From JACVRX01 sp046726315 (GTDB taxonomy: Bacteria; Actinomycetota; Actinomycetes; Jiangellales; Jiangellaceae), in contig JBKPAG010000024.1 of NCBI GenBank assembly GCA_046726315.1, positions 1 to 64,000 of the forward strand: DNA of 64,000 nucleotides, read 5' to 3'. Under the pieces are notes generated by a model that saw nothing but the letters and a program-made list of their open reading frames with translations, did no database searches and was not told where the DNA came from. This document shows, one piece after another, positions 55,492 through 63,857 of the stretch (positions are counted from its first letter, which is position 1; each line of letters begins with the position of its first letter). The position numbers and the translations under genes are program-made.

Positions 55492-56216
55492 TCAGGTTGA
55501 TTCGTGCGGTTGGCTGCTTCGGCGCCGCAACATCGTCAACGTGGCAACGGCGCTCACGATGAGCAACGCGGCAACGACCGGTCCAGCCAACGATCTATGA
55601 CTGGCTGAGTCCTCGGCGCTTTCCCTGGCTGAGTCTTCGGCGCGTGCATAGATCTCGATGGCTTCGACGCCCGTGGGAATCCACGTGACCGTCTGGCCGT
55701 CAAGTTCGCTGTTGCGGTCGACGACCTTGCCCGGAAATGTGATTGCAATCCGCACGTCCATCGTGTCCGCGACGCCCTCGAAGGCCTTCTTGTTACTGTC
55801 CGACAGCTCGCCGAGGTCGCTGACGGCAGCCAGATCGAATATTCCGTTGACGACGTAGTGATCGCCTCGTGCATGATCGACAACGCCTCCTCTATCGGGT
55901 CGAAGGCGTCGACAGGGACGTCGTGCAGAATGAGCCGGGTTCCCTCCAGCCCCTCGGTCCGGTACGACTCCTTGGTCACACCCTCAGGTGCGTCCCGCAT
56001 CACGTCGGCCTCGAACTGTGCAATGAGCTGCTCCCTGCTTTGACCGGTCAATTGCGCCAACTCCTTGCTCAGCGCAAGGATGATCTCGCCGTCGATCGCC
56101 TCGTTCTCGTTGATGTCGAGCGCGAGATCGATCTTGATGCATCCGGTCAAGACGACGAGGAGCACTGCGGCCGGCAGAGGTCGCAGCACCGTCGAGCGAA
56201 CCACGCCCGAAAGCAT
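55492..56216 (-). pseudogene. LppM-family lipoprotein, frameshifted
   Basis: The first frame (from 56,216) has a lipoprotein signal (PAAVLLVVLTGC) and the LppM/DUF3153 start (IDLALDINENEAIDGEIILA, EGLEGTRLILHDVPVDAFDP, LSIMHEA). Near 55,860 the frame shifts by one base; the expected continuation HYVVNGIFDLAAVSDLGELS, VRIAITFPGKVVDRNSELDG and the C-terminal helix SLAGPVVAALLIVSAVATLT is in the next frame, ending at 55,492. A single event explains everything, so a sequencing error or recent mutation are both possible. LppM in mycobacteria acts at the cell envelope. Confidence 0.8.
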
Positions 56217-56240
56217 GGCACACCTGCTGCCTTGCGATCG

Positions 56241-57317
56241 TCAGCTGCGGTACCCACCGACCAGATCGACGGCGCCGCCGCCGCTGACGATGTCGCCAGC
56301 GAGCCAGGCAGGCACCTGATGGTGTCCGAGAAGACGAACGGCGGCGTCCGCGTCGTCGGCCGCCACGACCACGAGCATGCCGATGCCCATGTTGAGGGTG
56401 CGTTCCAGTTCGCCCTGCTCGATGTTGCCGAGCCCGCCAAGCAGGGCGAAGACAGGCGGCGACGACCACGTCGCCCGGTCCACCCGAGCCGAGACGTCAT
56501 CGGGCAGCACCCGGGCCAGGTTGGCCACAATCCCGCCGCCGGTCACGTGTGCGAACGCATGCACCTCCACGTCCCCCGACCCGGCCAGGGCCAGACACGC
56601 AGGCGCATAGATTCGGGTCGGTTCGAGCAGTTCTGCACCTATGCTTCGGCCGAGTTCCGGCACGTCCCGATCGAGCTGCCAGCCTGTGCGATCGAGAATC
56701 GTGCGGACCAGCGAATATCCGTTCGCGTGCAGACCAGACGACGCCATCGCCACCACCGCGTCGCCCGGGCGCACCCGGCCGGGCCCAAGCAGGGCGTCGG
56801 CCTCGACTACGCCGGTTGCAGCGCCGGCGAGGTCGTACTCGTCCGGTCGGAGCAGGCCGGGATGTTCGGCCGTCTCGCCTCCGGCCAGCGCACAGCCGGC
56901 CGCCACACACGCCTGCGCGATCCCCTTGACGATCGCCGCGACTCGTTGGGGCACCACGTGTCCGCAGGCGATGTAGTCGGTCAGGAACAGCGGCTCGGCG
57001 CCGCAGACGACGACGTCGTCGACGACCATTCCGACCAGGTCGAACCCGATGGTGTCGTGGACGTCCATCCGCTGCGCGATCACGACCTTGGTGCCGACAC
57101 CGTCGGTACTCGTCGCCAGCAATGGCCGGCGGTATGTCGTCAGCGCGCTGGCGTCGAACAAGCCCGCGAAGCCGCCGATCCCGCCGAGGGTCTCTGGTCG
57201 CCGGGCCTTCGCGACCCATTCCTCGATCAGCTCGACGGCCCGCTCGCCTGCCTCGATGTCGACCCCCGCCGCCTTGTACGTGAGGGAGTCGGCCGTGGGG
57301 TCGTCAGCCGTCGCCAC
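56241..57317 (-). CDS. purM: Phosphoribosylformylglycinamidine cyclo-ligase (AIR synthetase)
   Basis: 358 residues. Fifth step of de novo purine synthesis: FGAM + ATP to AIR. Motifs are YKAAGVDIEAGERAVELIEE at the start, LLATSTDGVGTKVVIAQRMD, HDTIGFDLVGMVVDDVVVCG, ALAGGETAEHPGLLRPDEYD, VAMASSGLHANGYSLVRTIL and HVTGGGIVANLARVLPDD. Normal length. It lies 3' of purF with about 2.2 kb of intervening genes, an interrupted version of the common purF-purM pair. Confidence 0.95.
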   Translation of the reverse strand: MATADDPTADSLTYKAAGVDIEAGERAVELIEEWVAKARRPETLGGIGGFAGLFDASALTTYRRPLLATSTDGVGTKVVIAQRMDVHDTIGFDLVGMVVDDVVVCGAEPLFLTDYIACGHVVPQRVAAIVKGIAQACVAAGCALAGGETAEHPGLLRPDEYDLAGAATGVVEADALLGPGRVRPGDAVVAMASSGLHANGYSLVRTILDRTGWQLDRDVPELGRSIGAELLEPTRIYAPACLALAGSGDVEVHAFAHVTGGGIVANLARVLPDDVSARVDRATWSSPPVFALLGGLGNIEQGELERTLNMGIGMLVVVAADDADAAVRLLGHHQVPAWLAGDIVSGGGAVDLVGGYRS

Positions 57318-57407
57318 GCCCGCAGCGTACTGATCACGCCCGGGCGTCGCTGGGAACGACCCCTGCCTGCTGGCGTTGACGGCGTAGCCGGCGGGGGACA
57401 GCCTGCA

Positions 57408-58211
57408 ATGGTGAAGAACCCCAGCCGAGCGGTCAGAACGGCTGTTCTGATCATGGCCGCCGTCGGGCTGTGCGGTTCGTGTTCAACGCCGCCATCGGCG
57501 TCGCCCTCGGCGCCGTCCACCTCGAGCCTCGAGGCTGAGCTCGTCCCGCAGGCGGATCGCTGCGGAGAACCGGAGAACCCGGCCGCACAAGCCTTCGAGC
57601 TGACGGGTCCGAACGGCGCGACCATGCCAGCAGTCACGGTCGGCAGCGGCAGCACCGTCGCCGTGCTGTTGCACCAGACGGACAATGTCGCCATGTGTGG
57701 CTGGTGGGCCTACGCCAACTGGCTGACCACACAGGCCGAGGTCCAGGCCCTGCTGTTCGATCTCTGCGGTTTTGGCGAGGCAGTCTGCCGCGAAGGGAAG
57801 TTCGCCACCGACCAGATCGGCCAGGTCGAACTCGCTGTCGCCAACGCTCGGGACCACGGTGCCACTCGGGTCGTCATCGTCGGCGCCTCCATGGGCGGCT
57901 CTGTCGCCCTGCACGCAGCCGTCGCCGTCGATGCAGATGCTGTCGTCGACCTGTCCGGGCCCGTCACGTGGCGCGAGCTCCGTGCGGAGATGATCGCGCC
58001 CGAACTCACCCTGCCGACCTTGATCGCCGTCAGCCCGGACGACGACATCGATCGCCGCGCGTACGAGGCCCTCTTCCCGACCATTCCGGCCAGCGAGAAG
58101 AAGTTGGTCATCCCCGAAAGCGGTCACGGCTGGGACATGCTCGAGGCCAATGACACGGTCACACCGCTGGCCACAACGGTCAAGGATTGGATCGTCGGCC
58201 AGTACGGGTAG
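57408..58211 (+). CDS. Exported alpha/beta-hydrolase
   Basis: 267 residues from ATG 57,408. A signal region (AVRTAVLIMAAVGLCGSCST) with a weak lipobox suggests export or lipid anchoring, followed by a Ser/Pro linker. The hydrolase fold shows VAVLLHQTDNVAMCGWWAYA, the nucleophile elbow VIVGASMGGSVALHA (Ser), LIAVSPDDDIDRR (Asp) and IPESGHGWDML (His). Substrate unknown. The TAG stop lies inside a 152-bp sequence duplicated from the purF 3' end. A much longer upstream frame is antisense to purM and is not used. Confidence 0.85.
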   Translation: MVKNPSRAVRTAVLIMAAVGLCGSCSTPPSASPSAPSTSSLEAELVPQADRCGEPENPAAQAFELTGPNGATMPAVTVGSGSTVAVLLHQTDNVAMCGWWAYANWLTTQAEVQALLFDLCGFGEAVCREGKFATDQIGQVELAVANARDHGATRVVIVGASMGGSVALHAAVAVDADAVVDLSGPVTWRELRAEMIAPELTLPTLIAVSPDDDIDRRAYEALFPTIPASEKKLVIPESGHGWDMLEANDTVTPLATTVKDWIVGQYG

Positions 58212-58355
58212 TCGTGCGGTCCGGGGTGGCGCACGGCGTCGGCCGCGCCGCCGCCGACTCCGGTCGGGACGCCGTCGTCCACTCGGAGCGGGGAGTCAAC
58301 GGCGACTCGCGTCGATGCCACCGGCCCGGTCGCGATGGGCACCTCGGTGTGCTCA
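58204..58355. repeat. Duplicate of the purF 3' end
   Basis: About 150 bp starting ACGGGTAGTCGTGCGGT match 59,541-59,695 with scattered differences and one 3-bp indel (the minus-strand reading VDDGVPTGVGGG against VDADGVPTGVGGG). The minus strand here encodes PIATGPVASTRVAVDSPLR, the C-terminus of PurF, without the rest of the gene. The 1.2 kb between the copies holds DUF4190 and two gene remnants. Confidence 0.85.
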
Positions 58356-58636
58356 GTACCTCGCCGAGTTACCTATGCCTCCTTGATATTTGACCTTGGG
58401 TCGGTTCGGGGCATAGCGCCTCCCTCGGCCGCTCCCGGCTCGGCAGCCTGCGGCTAGCCCGCCCACCTCCTCGTGTCGGCGCGTACGCTCGCAGACGCCG
58501 CCCGTGGGGCGCGCGGCCCGCGGGGATTGCGCGCTGTGGTCGAGGACTGTCGCCGCCGCGCCGATCCGAGATTCCGCTGACACGCGGCGTGCTTTCTGCG
58601 AGCATCCTTACTCCTCCGGACGGGAGCACCCAGGCG
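58356..58636. other. Intergenic region upstream of the DUF4190 gene
   Basis: About 280 bp with no recognisable gene on either strand. It should contain the DUF4190 promoter; no strong ribosome-binding site precedes that gene's ATG. Confidence 0.4.
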
Positions 58637-59113
58637 ATGTCTGACGTCCCACAACCTTCGCCGTCTCCTTCCCCGTACCAACCTCCGCCTGGCGTCCAAC
58701 AGGCTCCGCGGAATGGCCTCGGCATCGCCGCTTTGATCCTCGGCATCGTCGGCCTGCTCGCGGGCATCTTCCCGTTTCTCTTCTGGGTCACCGGAGTCCT
58801 CGGGATCATCGGCCTGATCTTCGGCTTCATCGGTCGTGGCCGCGCCAAGCGCGGCGAAGCCACCAACGGGACGATGGCGCTGTGGGGGATCATCACCAGC
58901 TCGGTCGTGGTGCTCCTCTCGATCGTCGGCGCGGTAATCGCGATCGCCCTGTTCGCCGACCTGAGCCAGGAGCCCTCGGTGGAAACCGAGACAACCGCCT
59001 CGCCGACGGCCGAGAACACTGTTACGCCACCGGTCGAGACTTCCGTGCCAGCACAGGAAACAGCGCCGACGGGGCCGACGGAGGCGGAAGCTTCTTCAGC
59101 ATTCGGGGATTAG
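58637..59113 (+). CDS. DUF4190-domain membrane protein
   Basis: 158 residues. A Pro/Ser-rich cytoplasmic head (SPSPSPYQPPPGVQQAPRNG), two to three helices (LGIAALILGIVGLLAGIFPF, WVTGVLGIIGLIFGFIGRG, WGIITSSVVVLLSIVGAVIA) and a Thr/Glu/Pro-rich extracytoplasmic tail of about 50 residues. The helix pair with the GRGRAKRGEATN loop is typical of DUF4190. Role unknown, often in envelope stress contexts. Confidence 0.8.
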   Translation: MSDVPQPSPSPSPYQPPPGVQQAPRNGLGIAALILGIVGLLAGIFPFLFWVTGVLGIIGLIFGFIGRGRAKRGEATNGTMALWGIITSSVVVLLSIVGAVIAIALFADLSQEPSVETETTASPTAENTVTPPVETSVPAQETAPTGPTEAEASSAFGD

Positions 59114-59152
59114 CCGGCGTACCCGGTCCTTCCGCGCCTACCGTTGATCACT

Positions 59153-59350
59153 GTGGAGCGGTTCCTACGCAAGTACTGAGGACTCGCTGTCCTGGCGTTC
59201 CTCGTCATTGCCTGGTCGACGGCATAGCTCGGCCCGGGTGTGCTCGCGCTCCTGTCTGCGATTGTCCTGGTCTGGGCTGCGTTCCAGGCACCTGCCTGGT
59301 GCGGGGCGGCAACCGATCCGGCGCCTTCTGCCGGCGAGATCCGTACGTGA
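59153..59350 (+). pseudogene. Small membrane protein gene with in-frame stops
   Basis: Translated from GTG 59,153: VERFLRKY, stop, GLAVLAFLVIAWSTA, stop, LGPGVLALLSAIVLVWAAFQ, APAWCGAAT. This resembles a small actinobacterial membrane protein ending in WCGA, with two in-frame stop codons. It is a decayed copy. Confidence 0.5.
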
Positions 59351-59402
59351 GTTGACCGAATGTTGAGATCCGAGCCCGCCACCGTGGGCTGAGCGCCGCA
59401 GA

Positions 59403-59540
59403 TCAGCGGCGACCGGCCAGGCTCACCGCATCCAATTGGGTCAAAAGACCCAGGTCATCCGCGACTACCCAAATCGCCGAGACCCGGCCGTCCTCGACTG
59501 CCAGGACGTCAATGGTCCGCACCTGCACGTCCCGTCCGGA
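59403..59540 (-). pseudogene. SnoaL/NTF2-like protein, C-terminal fragment
   Basis: About 40 residues before the stop at 59,403 (RDVQVRTIDVLAVEDGRVSA, IWVVADDLGLLTQLDAVS) match the end of SnoaL-like ester cyclases. Immediately upstream the sequence becomes the purF 3' end, so the rest of the gene was replaced by the duplication or insertion at this junction. Confidence 0.6.
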
Positions 59541-59695
59541 ACGGGTAGTCGTGCGGTCAGGGGTGGCCCAGGGCGTCGGCCGCGCCGCCGCCGACTCCGG
59601 TCGGAACTCCGTCCGCGTCCACTCGGAGCGGGGAGTCGACGGCGACTCGTGTCGATGCCACCGGCCCGGTCGCGATCGGCAGCTCGGTCTGCTCA
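59541..59695. repeat. purF 3' end, second member of the direct repeat
   Basis: The in-place copy: it covers the last 45 or so codons of purF plus 16 bp beyond its stop. See 58,204-58,355 for the displaced copy. Confidence 0.85.
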
Positions 59696-61143
59696 AGGAC
59701 ATTTTTGCCCAGCTGCGCCGAGTCGGGCAGCTCCACCGGGTACACACCGTCGAAGCACGCTCGGCACAGCTGCGTCATCGGCACGGTGGTCGCCTCGACG
59801 AGGCCCTCCAAGGAGACGTAGCCCAGCGAGTCCGCACCTATCGACCGGCAGATCTCGTCGGTGGAGAGTCCGGTCGCGATCAGTTCCGCCCTGGATGCGA
59901 AGTCGATGCCGTAGAAGCACGGCCAGGCCACCGGCGGGCTGGAAATCCGCACGTGCACCTCACGCGCGCCAGCCTCGCGCAGCATCCGCACCAGGGCGCG
60001 CTGGGTGTTCCCGCGCACGATCGAATCGTCGACGACTACCAGCCGCTTCCCGGCAACCATCTCCTTCAGCGGGTTGAGCTTGAGCCGGATGCCCAGCTGA
60101 CGGATCGTCTGCGACGGCTGGATGAACGTTCGGCCGACGTAGGAGTTCTTCACCAGGCCGAGCCCGTAGGACACACCGGACTCCTTGGCGAAGCCGACAG
60201 CAGCGGGAGTTCCCGATTCCGGTACCGGGATCACCAGGTCGGCCTCGGCCGGATGCTCGCGCGCTAGGCGACGGCCGACCTCGACCCGGGTCGCATGCAC
60301 ACTGCGGCCGCGGATGTGGGTGTCCGGCCGGGCCAGATAGACGAACTCGAACAGGCAGCCCTTCGGGTCAGCTGGTGCGAACCGTCGCGAGCGCAAGCCG
60401 GCCTCGTCGACGGCGACCAGCTCACCCGGCTCGATCTCGCGGACGTACGAAGCGCCGACGATGTCCAGCGCCGCCGTCTCGCTGGCGACCACCCAGCCGC
60501 GCTCGAGCCGGCCGAGCACCAGCGGGCGGATTCCTTGGGGGTCGCGAGCCGCGTACAACGTGGACTCGTCGGAGAAGATCAGCGAGAAGGCACCGCGGAG
60601 CTGTTGTAGGACGTTGACGGCAGCTTGCTCCAGCGCGGTGTCCGGGTCGGCGCCCAGTAGCGCCGTCACCAGAGCCGTGTCCGACGTGTTGCCGTAACGC
60701 AGTTCGCCAACGTCGGTTCCGATCTGCTCGCGCACTACCTCGAGAAGTTCCGCGGTATTCGTGAGGTTGCCGTTGTGGGCGAGGGCCACGGTACCCATCG
60801 AGGTAGCGCCGAGCGTGGGCTGCGCGTTCTGCCAGCGGCTGCCGCCAGTCGTTGAATATCGGGCGTGGCCGACGGCGACGTGGCCCTCAAGCGAGTTCAA
60901 CGTCGCCTCGTCGAAGACCTGGCTGACCAGGCCCATGTCCTTGTAGACCAGGATCTGCTCGTGGTTGCCGACGGCGATGCCGGCGGACTCTTGGCCCCGG
61001 TGCTGGAGGGCGTACAGGCCGAAATACGCGAGCTTGGCGACTTCTTCGCCGGGTGCCCAGACGCCGAAGATCCCGCAGGCGTCCTGCGGGCGCCGGTCGT
61101 GGGGGTCGGTGTCGTGCGTTAGCCGACCGTCGCCGCGCGCCAC
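59557..61143 (-). CDS. purF: Amidophosphoribosyltransferase
   Basis: 528 residues. First committed step of purine synthesis (PRPP + glutamine to phosphoribosylamine). A short propeptide precedes the nucleophile Cys in PQDACGIFGVWAPGEEVAKL. Glutaminase motifs are YALQHRGQESAGIAV, GHARYSTTGG and ALAHNGNLTN; the PRPP loop is RLVVVDDSIVRGNTQRALVR; an FeS-type Cys pattern (EFVY..., CFYGIDF, LCRACFDGVYP) is present as in Bacillus-type enzymes. The C-terminal 40 residues are a Gly/Val-rich tail beyond the conserved core and are duplicated nearby. Confidence 0.95.
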   Translation of the reverse strand: MARGDGRLTHDTDPHDRRPQDACGIFGVWAPGEEVAKLAYFGLYALQHRGQESAGIAVGNHEQILVYKDMGLVSQVFDEATLNSLEGHVAVGHARYSTTGGSRWQNAQPTLGATSMGTVALAHNGNLTNTAELLEVVREQIGTDVGELRYGNTSDTALVTALLGADPDTALEQAAVNVLQQLRGAFSLIFSDESTLYAARDPQGIRPLVLGRLERGWVVASETAALDIVGASYVREIEPGELVAVDEAGLRSRRFAPADPKGCLFEFVYLARPDTHIRGRSVHATRVEVGRRLAREHPAEADLVIPVPESGTPAAVGFAKESGVSYGLGLVKNSYVGRTFIQPSQTIRQLGIRLKLNPLKEMVAGKRLVVVDDSIVRGNTQRALVRMLREAGAREVHVRISSPPVAWPCFYGIDFASRAELIATGLSTDEICRSIGADSLGYVSLEGLVEATTVPMTQLCRACFDGVYPVELPDSAQLGKNVLEQTELPIATGPVASTRVAVDSPLRVDADGVPTGVGGGAADALGHP

Positions 61144-61231
61144 GGCCGCCAGTCTAGGTGCTCAAGTTGTCAGGCCGGACAACTCACTGACCACGGCAGA
61201 CGCGTCGCGTCGGCCTGACAACTCACGTCAC

Positions 61232-61561
61232 TCAATCGTCGCCGGCCTCGGACTCGTCGTCGCCTCCACCGCTGATGACGTTGAACCCCTCGTCGAGATG
61301 GACATCGACCTGGCTACCGTTGTCGAGGATCACCTCGACCTCGTAGAAGCCTTCCTCGTCACCAACCTCGGTGCCGGAAACACGCCCGCCGCCAGTGTGC
61401 TCGAGTGCAACGGCCTTAGCCTTCTCCAGGGCCGAGCCGCTGATCGGAGCCTCGGTGGTGTCGTCGTCAGCACCGCCCGCCGCGGCGAAAGCAGCCGTGC
61501 CGGCCACGGCACTACCGGCAAGGGCCGTGGTAGCGATCGCGATCTTGGTCTTGCGTCTCAT
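61232..61561 (-). CDS. Exported PepSY-domain protein
   Basis: 109 residues. Signal peptide (KIAIATTALAGSAVAGTAAFA), then a PepSY domain (LEKAKAVALEHTGGGRVSGT, EGFYEVEVILDNGSQVDVHL, DEGFNVISG) and an acidic tail. PepSY domains often inhibit peptidases or sense envelope stress. Located 84 bp downstream of a lipoprotein gene on the same strand. Confidence 0.85.
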   Translation of the reverse strand: MRRKTKIAIATTALAGSAVAGTAAFAAAGGADDDTTEAPISGSALEKAKAVALEHTGGGRVSGTEVGDEEGFYEVEVILDNGSQVDVHLDEGFNVISGGGDDESEAGDD

Positions 61562-61645
61562 CTTTGGGCCTCCGGGATACTCCATGGTAAGACACCTTCG
61601 CTGTCATCCACGATCGTGCGCGTTCACGCCTGAACCAGGGCTGAA

Positions 61646-62446
61646 TCAGGAACCGGGTGTGAACTCGACCAACTCTTCGGACTCCGCGGGGCCCGCCGTG
61701 TGCTCAGCGAATATCAGGCCCACGCCGGGCGCGAAGTACTTGTTCTCCACCGTCTCCGGGTCGAGCGGGTTCCAGTCTTGGGTCACCACGACGTCGGCGT
61801 AGTCGCCGATGCCAATCGCCTTGGTCTCGTCGGTGCGGAGTACCTCGGCTAGATCCTCGGCATGCCCGGGGTAGTACTCCTGACGGTAGCTCTCCCCGAC
61901 AGCGGGGTTGCCCAGCATGACGATGCCAGGCAGCGCACCGTCGACACCGTACTCCCAGGACCCCTCCTTGCTGGTCGTCCCATCCTTCTCGTGGGCGGTC
62001 GTGTCCTCGCCGAGGTACCAGACGTTGCCGTCCTTGTCCTGGGCGTACCAGTCGTAGGTGTCCTCGGCCACGTTGCCCGCAACTTTCACGGTGTCCCGGA
62101 CGACGGTCGCGGAGATGCCCTGTACGTCACGGCGTTCGCTCGTCACGAAGACCTCCGTGCGCTCGGTCTTGCCTTCGCTCTCTCCCTGGTACACCCACTT
62201 CATGCCTGGCTGGAACGGGAGGTATGGATTGTCAACCACGTCGACGAAGTTCGCCGGGTCGAGGTCGGGTTGGTAGTTGCCGCCGTCACCCGGGTCGACG
62301 ACGGGCGTTGCCGGCCTGCTCGCGTTGGACGCAGTTTCGGTGCCGCCGGTGGAGGCGGTGTCGGTGCCACAGCCGGCCGCGGTCAGGGCCATCACTGCTG
62401 CCACTGCCGCCGCGCCACCTCGCACTGTCCAGGGGTTCGTTGTCAT
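61646..62446 (-). CDS. Lipoprotein of unknown function
   Basis: 266 residues. Lipobox in AAVMALTAAGCGTDTAS. The mature part begins with a Thr/Ser/Asn linker and continues FVDVVDNPYLPFQPGMKWVY, RTEVFVTSERRDVQGISAT, EDTYDWYAQDKDGNVWYLGE and GVGLIFAEHTAGPAESEELV. The alternating beta-strand pattern with many Trp/Tyr suggests a beta-sandwich. Probably co-transcribed with the PepSY gene; both are extracytoplasmic. Confidence 0.75.
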   Translation of the reverse strand: MTTNPWTVRGGAAAVAAVMALTAAGCGTDTASTGGTETASNASRPATPVVDPGDGGNYQPDLDPANFVDVVDNPYLPFQPGMKWVYQGESEGKTERTEVFVTSERRDVQGISATVVRDTVKVAGNVAEDTYDWYAQDKDGNVWYLGEDTTAHEKDGTTSKEGSWEYGVDGALPGIVMLGNPAVGESYRQEYYPGHAEDLAEVLRTDETKAIGIGDYADVVVTQDWNPLDPETVENKYFAPGVGLIFAEHTAGPAESEELVEFTPGS

Positions 62447-62506
62447 GACCGCGAGGATGGCGAGCCGTACCTGAACCCACGCTGATCGCGCTTCAGGTCG
62501 CTGGTG

Positions 62507-63847
62507 TCAGGTGCCGAGCGACAGCCGATCTAGCAACAGCGCCTCTGCAAGGCAGACCTTCGCGAACTGCTCCAAGTGCAGGCTCTCGTCGACACCGTGC
62601 GCACGCGAGTCCGGGTCTTCTACGCCTGTGACCAGAACCGCCGCGTCGGGATACGACGTGGCGAACTCGGCGATGAACGGGATCGTTCCGCCCAGCCCGA
62701 CCTCAACTGGGGGACGGCCAAATGCGTCGACGAACGCGGCACGGGCAGTGTCGAAGGCCGGCTTGGTGGTGTCGAGTTGGCAGGGCGGACCGAGCGAGCC
62801 GTCGGTCACGGTCACATGAGCACCATGTTCGGCGTGATTGCGCAGATGGTCGGCCAAGGCGTCCAGCGCCGTTCGCGGGTTGTCGCCAGGTGCGATCCGC
62901 AGGCTGACCTTCGCGCTGGCCACCGGTACGAGGACGTTGGCGGCGTCGGCTATGCGCGTGGCGTCGAGCGCGACGACCGAGATTGCCGGCCGACACCACA
63001 TCCGGTCACCGATCGAGGCGTTGCCGGAGAGTTTGACGCCGTCGAGCACACCCGCCTCGGCACGGAACCGCGACTCGGGATAGTCGACCTGGGCAGGCGT
63101 CCCGTGTACCAATCCCGCTACTGCGACGTCGCCGTTCTCGTCGTGCAGGGTTGCGAGCAGGCGACACAGCGACGTCACTGCGTCGAGAACCGGTCCGCCG
63201 AACATGCCGGAGTGCACGGCATGGTCCAGGACCCGCACTTCGACGACGCAGTCGACCAGGCCACGCAGGCTGGTGGCGAGCGACGGCGTTTCGATCGTCC
63301 AGTTGACGGAGTCGGCGACGACGATGACATCCGCGGCCAGTTTGTCGCGATGTGCCGCCAAGAAGGCAGGGAACGTCGGCGACCCGATCTCCTCCTCACC
63401 CTCGACGAGCAGCGTGACGCCGACCGGCGGCAGACCGTCGAAGGCACGCAACGCTGCCACGTGCGCCATGACGCCGGCTTTGTCGTCAGCGGCACCGCGA
63501 CCGTACAGGCGGCCGGCGCGCTCGCTCGGGTCGAACGGCGGGCTGGTCCAGTCGGCCGGCTCGCCGGTCGGCTGAACGTCGTGATGCGCGTACAGAAGGA
63601 CCGTCGGCGCACCAGGAGAGGCGGGCCATCGGGCGAGGACTGCCGGAGCGCCGCCGTGCACCGAGAGGATGTCTACAGATTGGGTACCAGCGCGTCGAGC
63701 CAGGTCGGCGACGGCCTCAGCCGACGCGCGGACGGCGCTGCCCGCGGCAGGGTCGGCGCTCACACTGGGGATCCGGACCAGCCGCTCCAGGTCCAGCCGG
63801 ACCGTAGGCAGAACCCGCTCGACGGCCGCTCGCAGATCGTCCTCCAC
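62507..63847 (-). CDS. M20-family dipeptidase
   Basis: 446 residues from GTG 63,847. Zinc di-/tripeptidase of the M20 family. Metal and catalytic motifs are LLYAHHDVQPTGEPADWTSP, LYGRGAADDKAGVMAHVAAL, TLLVEGEEEIGSPTFP, VIVVADSVNWTIETPSLATS, and the C-terminal VEDPDSRAHGVDESLHLEQF. The lid domain (VEVRVLDHAVHSGMFGGPVL) is complete. Cytosolic, no signal peptide. It lies 10 bp after the preceding gamma-glutamyltransferase-like gene, suggesting an operon for peptide or glutathione-type substrates. Confidence 0.9.
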   Translation of the reverse strand: MEDDLRAAVERVLPTVRLDLERLVRIPSVSADPAAGSAVRASAEAVADLARRAGTQSVDILSVHGGAPAVLARWPASPGAPTVLLYAHHDVQPTGEPADWTSPPFDPSERAGRLYGRGAADDKAGVMAHVAALRAFDGLPPVGVTLLVEGEEEIGSPTFPAFLAAHRDKLAADVIVVADSVNWTIETPSLATSLRGLVDCVVEVRVLDHAVHSGMFGGPVLDAVTSLCRLLATLHDENGDVAVAGLVHGTPAQVDYPESRFRAEAGVLDGVKLSGNASIGDRMWCRPAISVVALDATRIADAANVLVPVASAKVSLRIAPGDNPRTALDALADHLRNHAEHGAHVTVTDGSLGPPCQLDTTKPAFDTARAAFVDAFGRPPVEVGLGGTIPFIAEFATSYPDAAVLVTGVEDPDSRAHGVDESLHLEQFAKVCLAEALLLDRLSLGT

Positions 63848-63857
63848 GCCCTGGACC

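Noticed and set aside
55869..58211. A 780-residue open frame on the plus strand
   Set aside because: All but the last 267 residues are antisense to purM and lppM and look like shadow coding (Arg/His-rich). Only the part from ATG 57,408 has a protein family and signal sequence.
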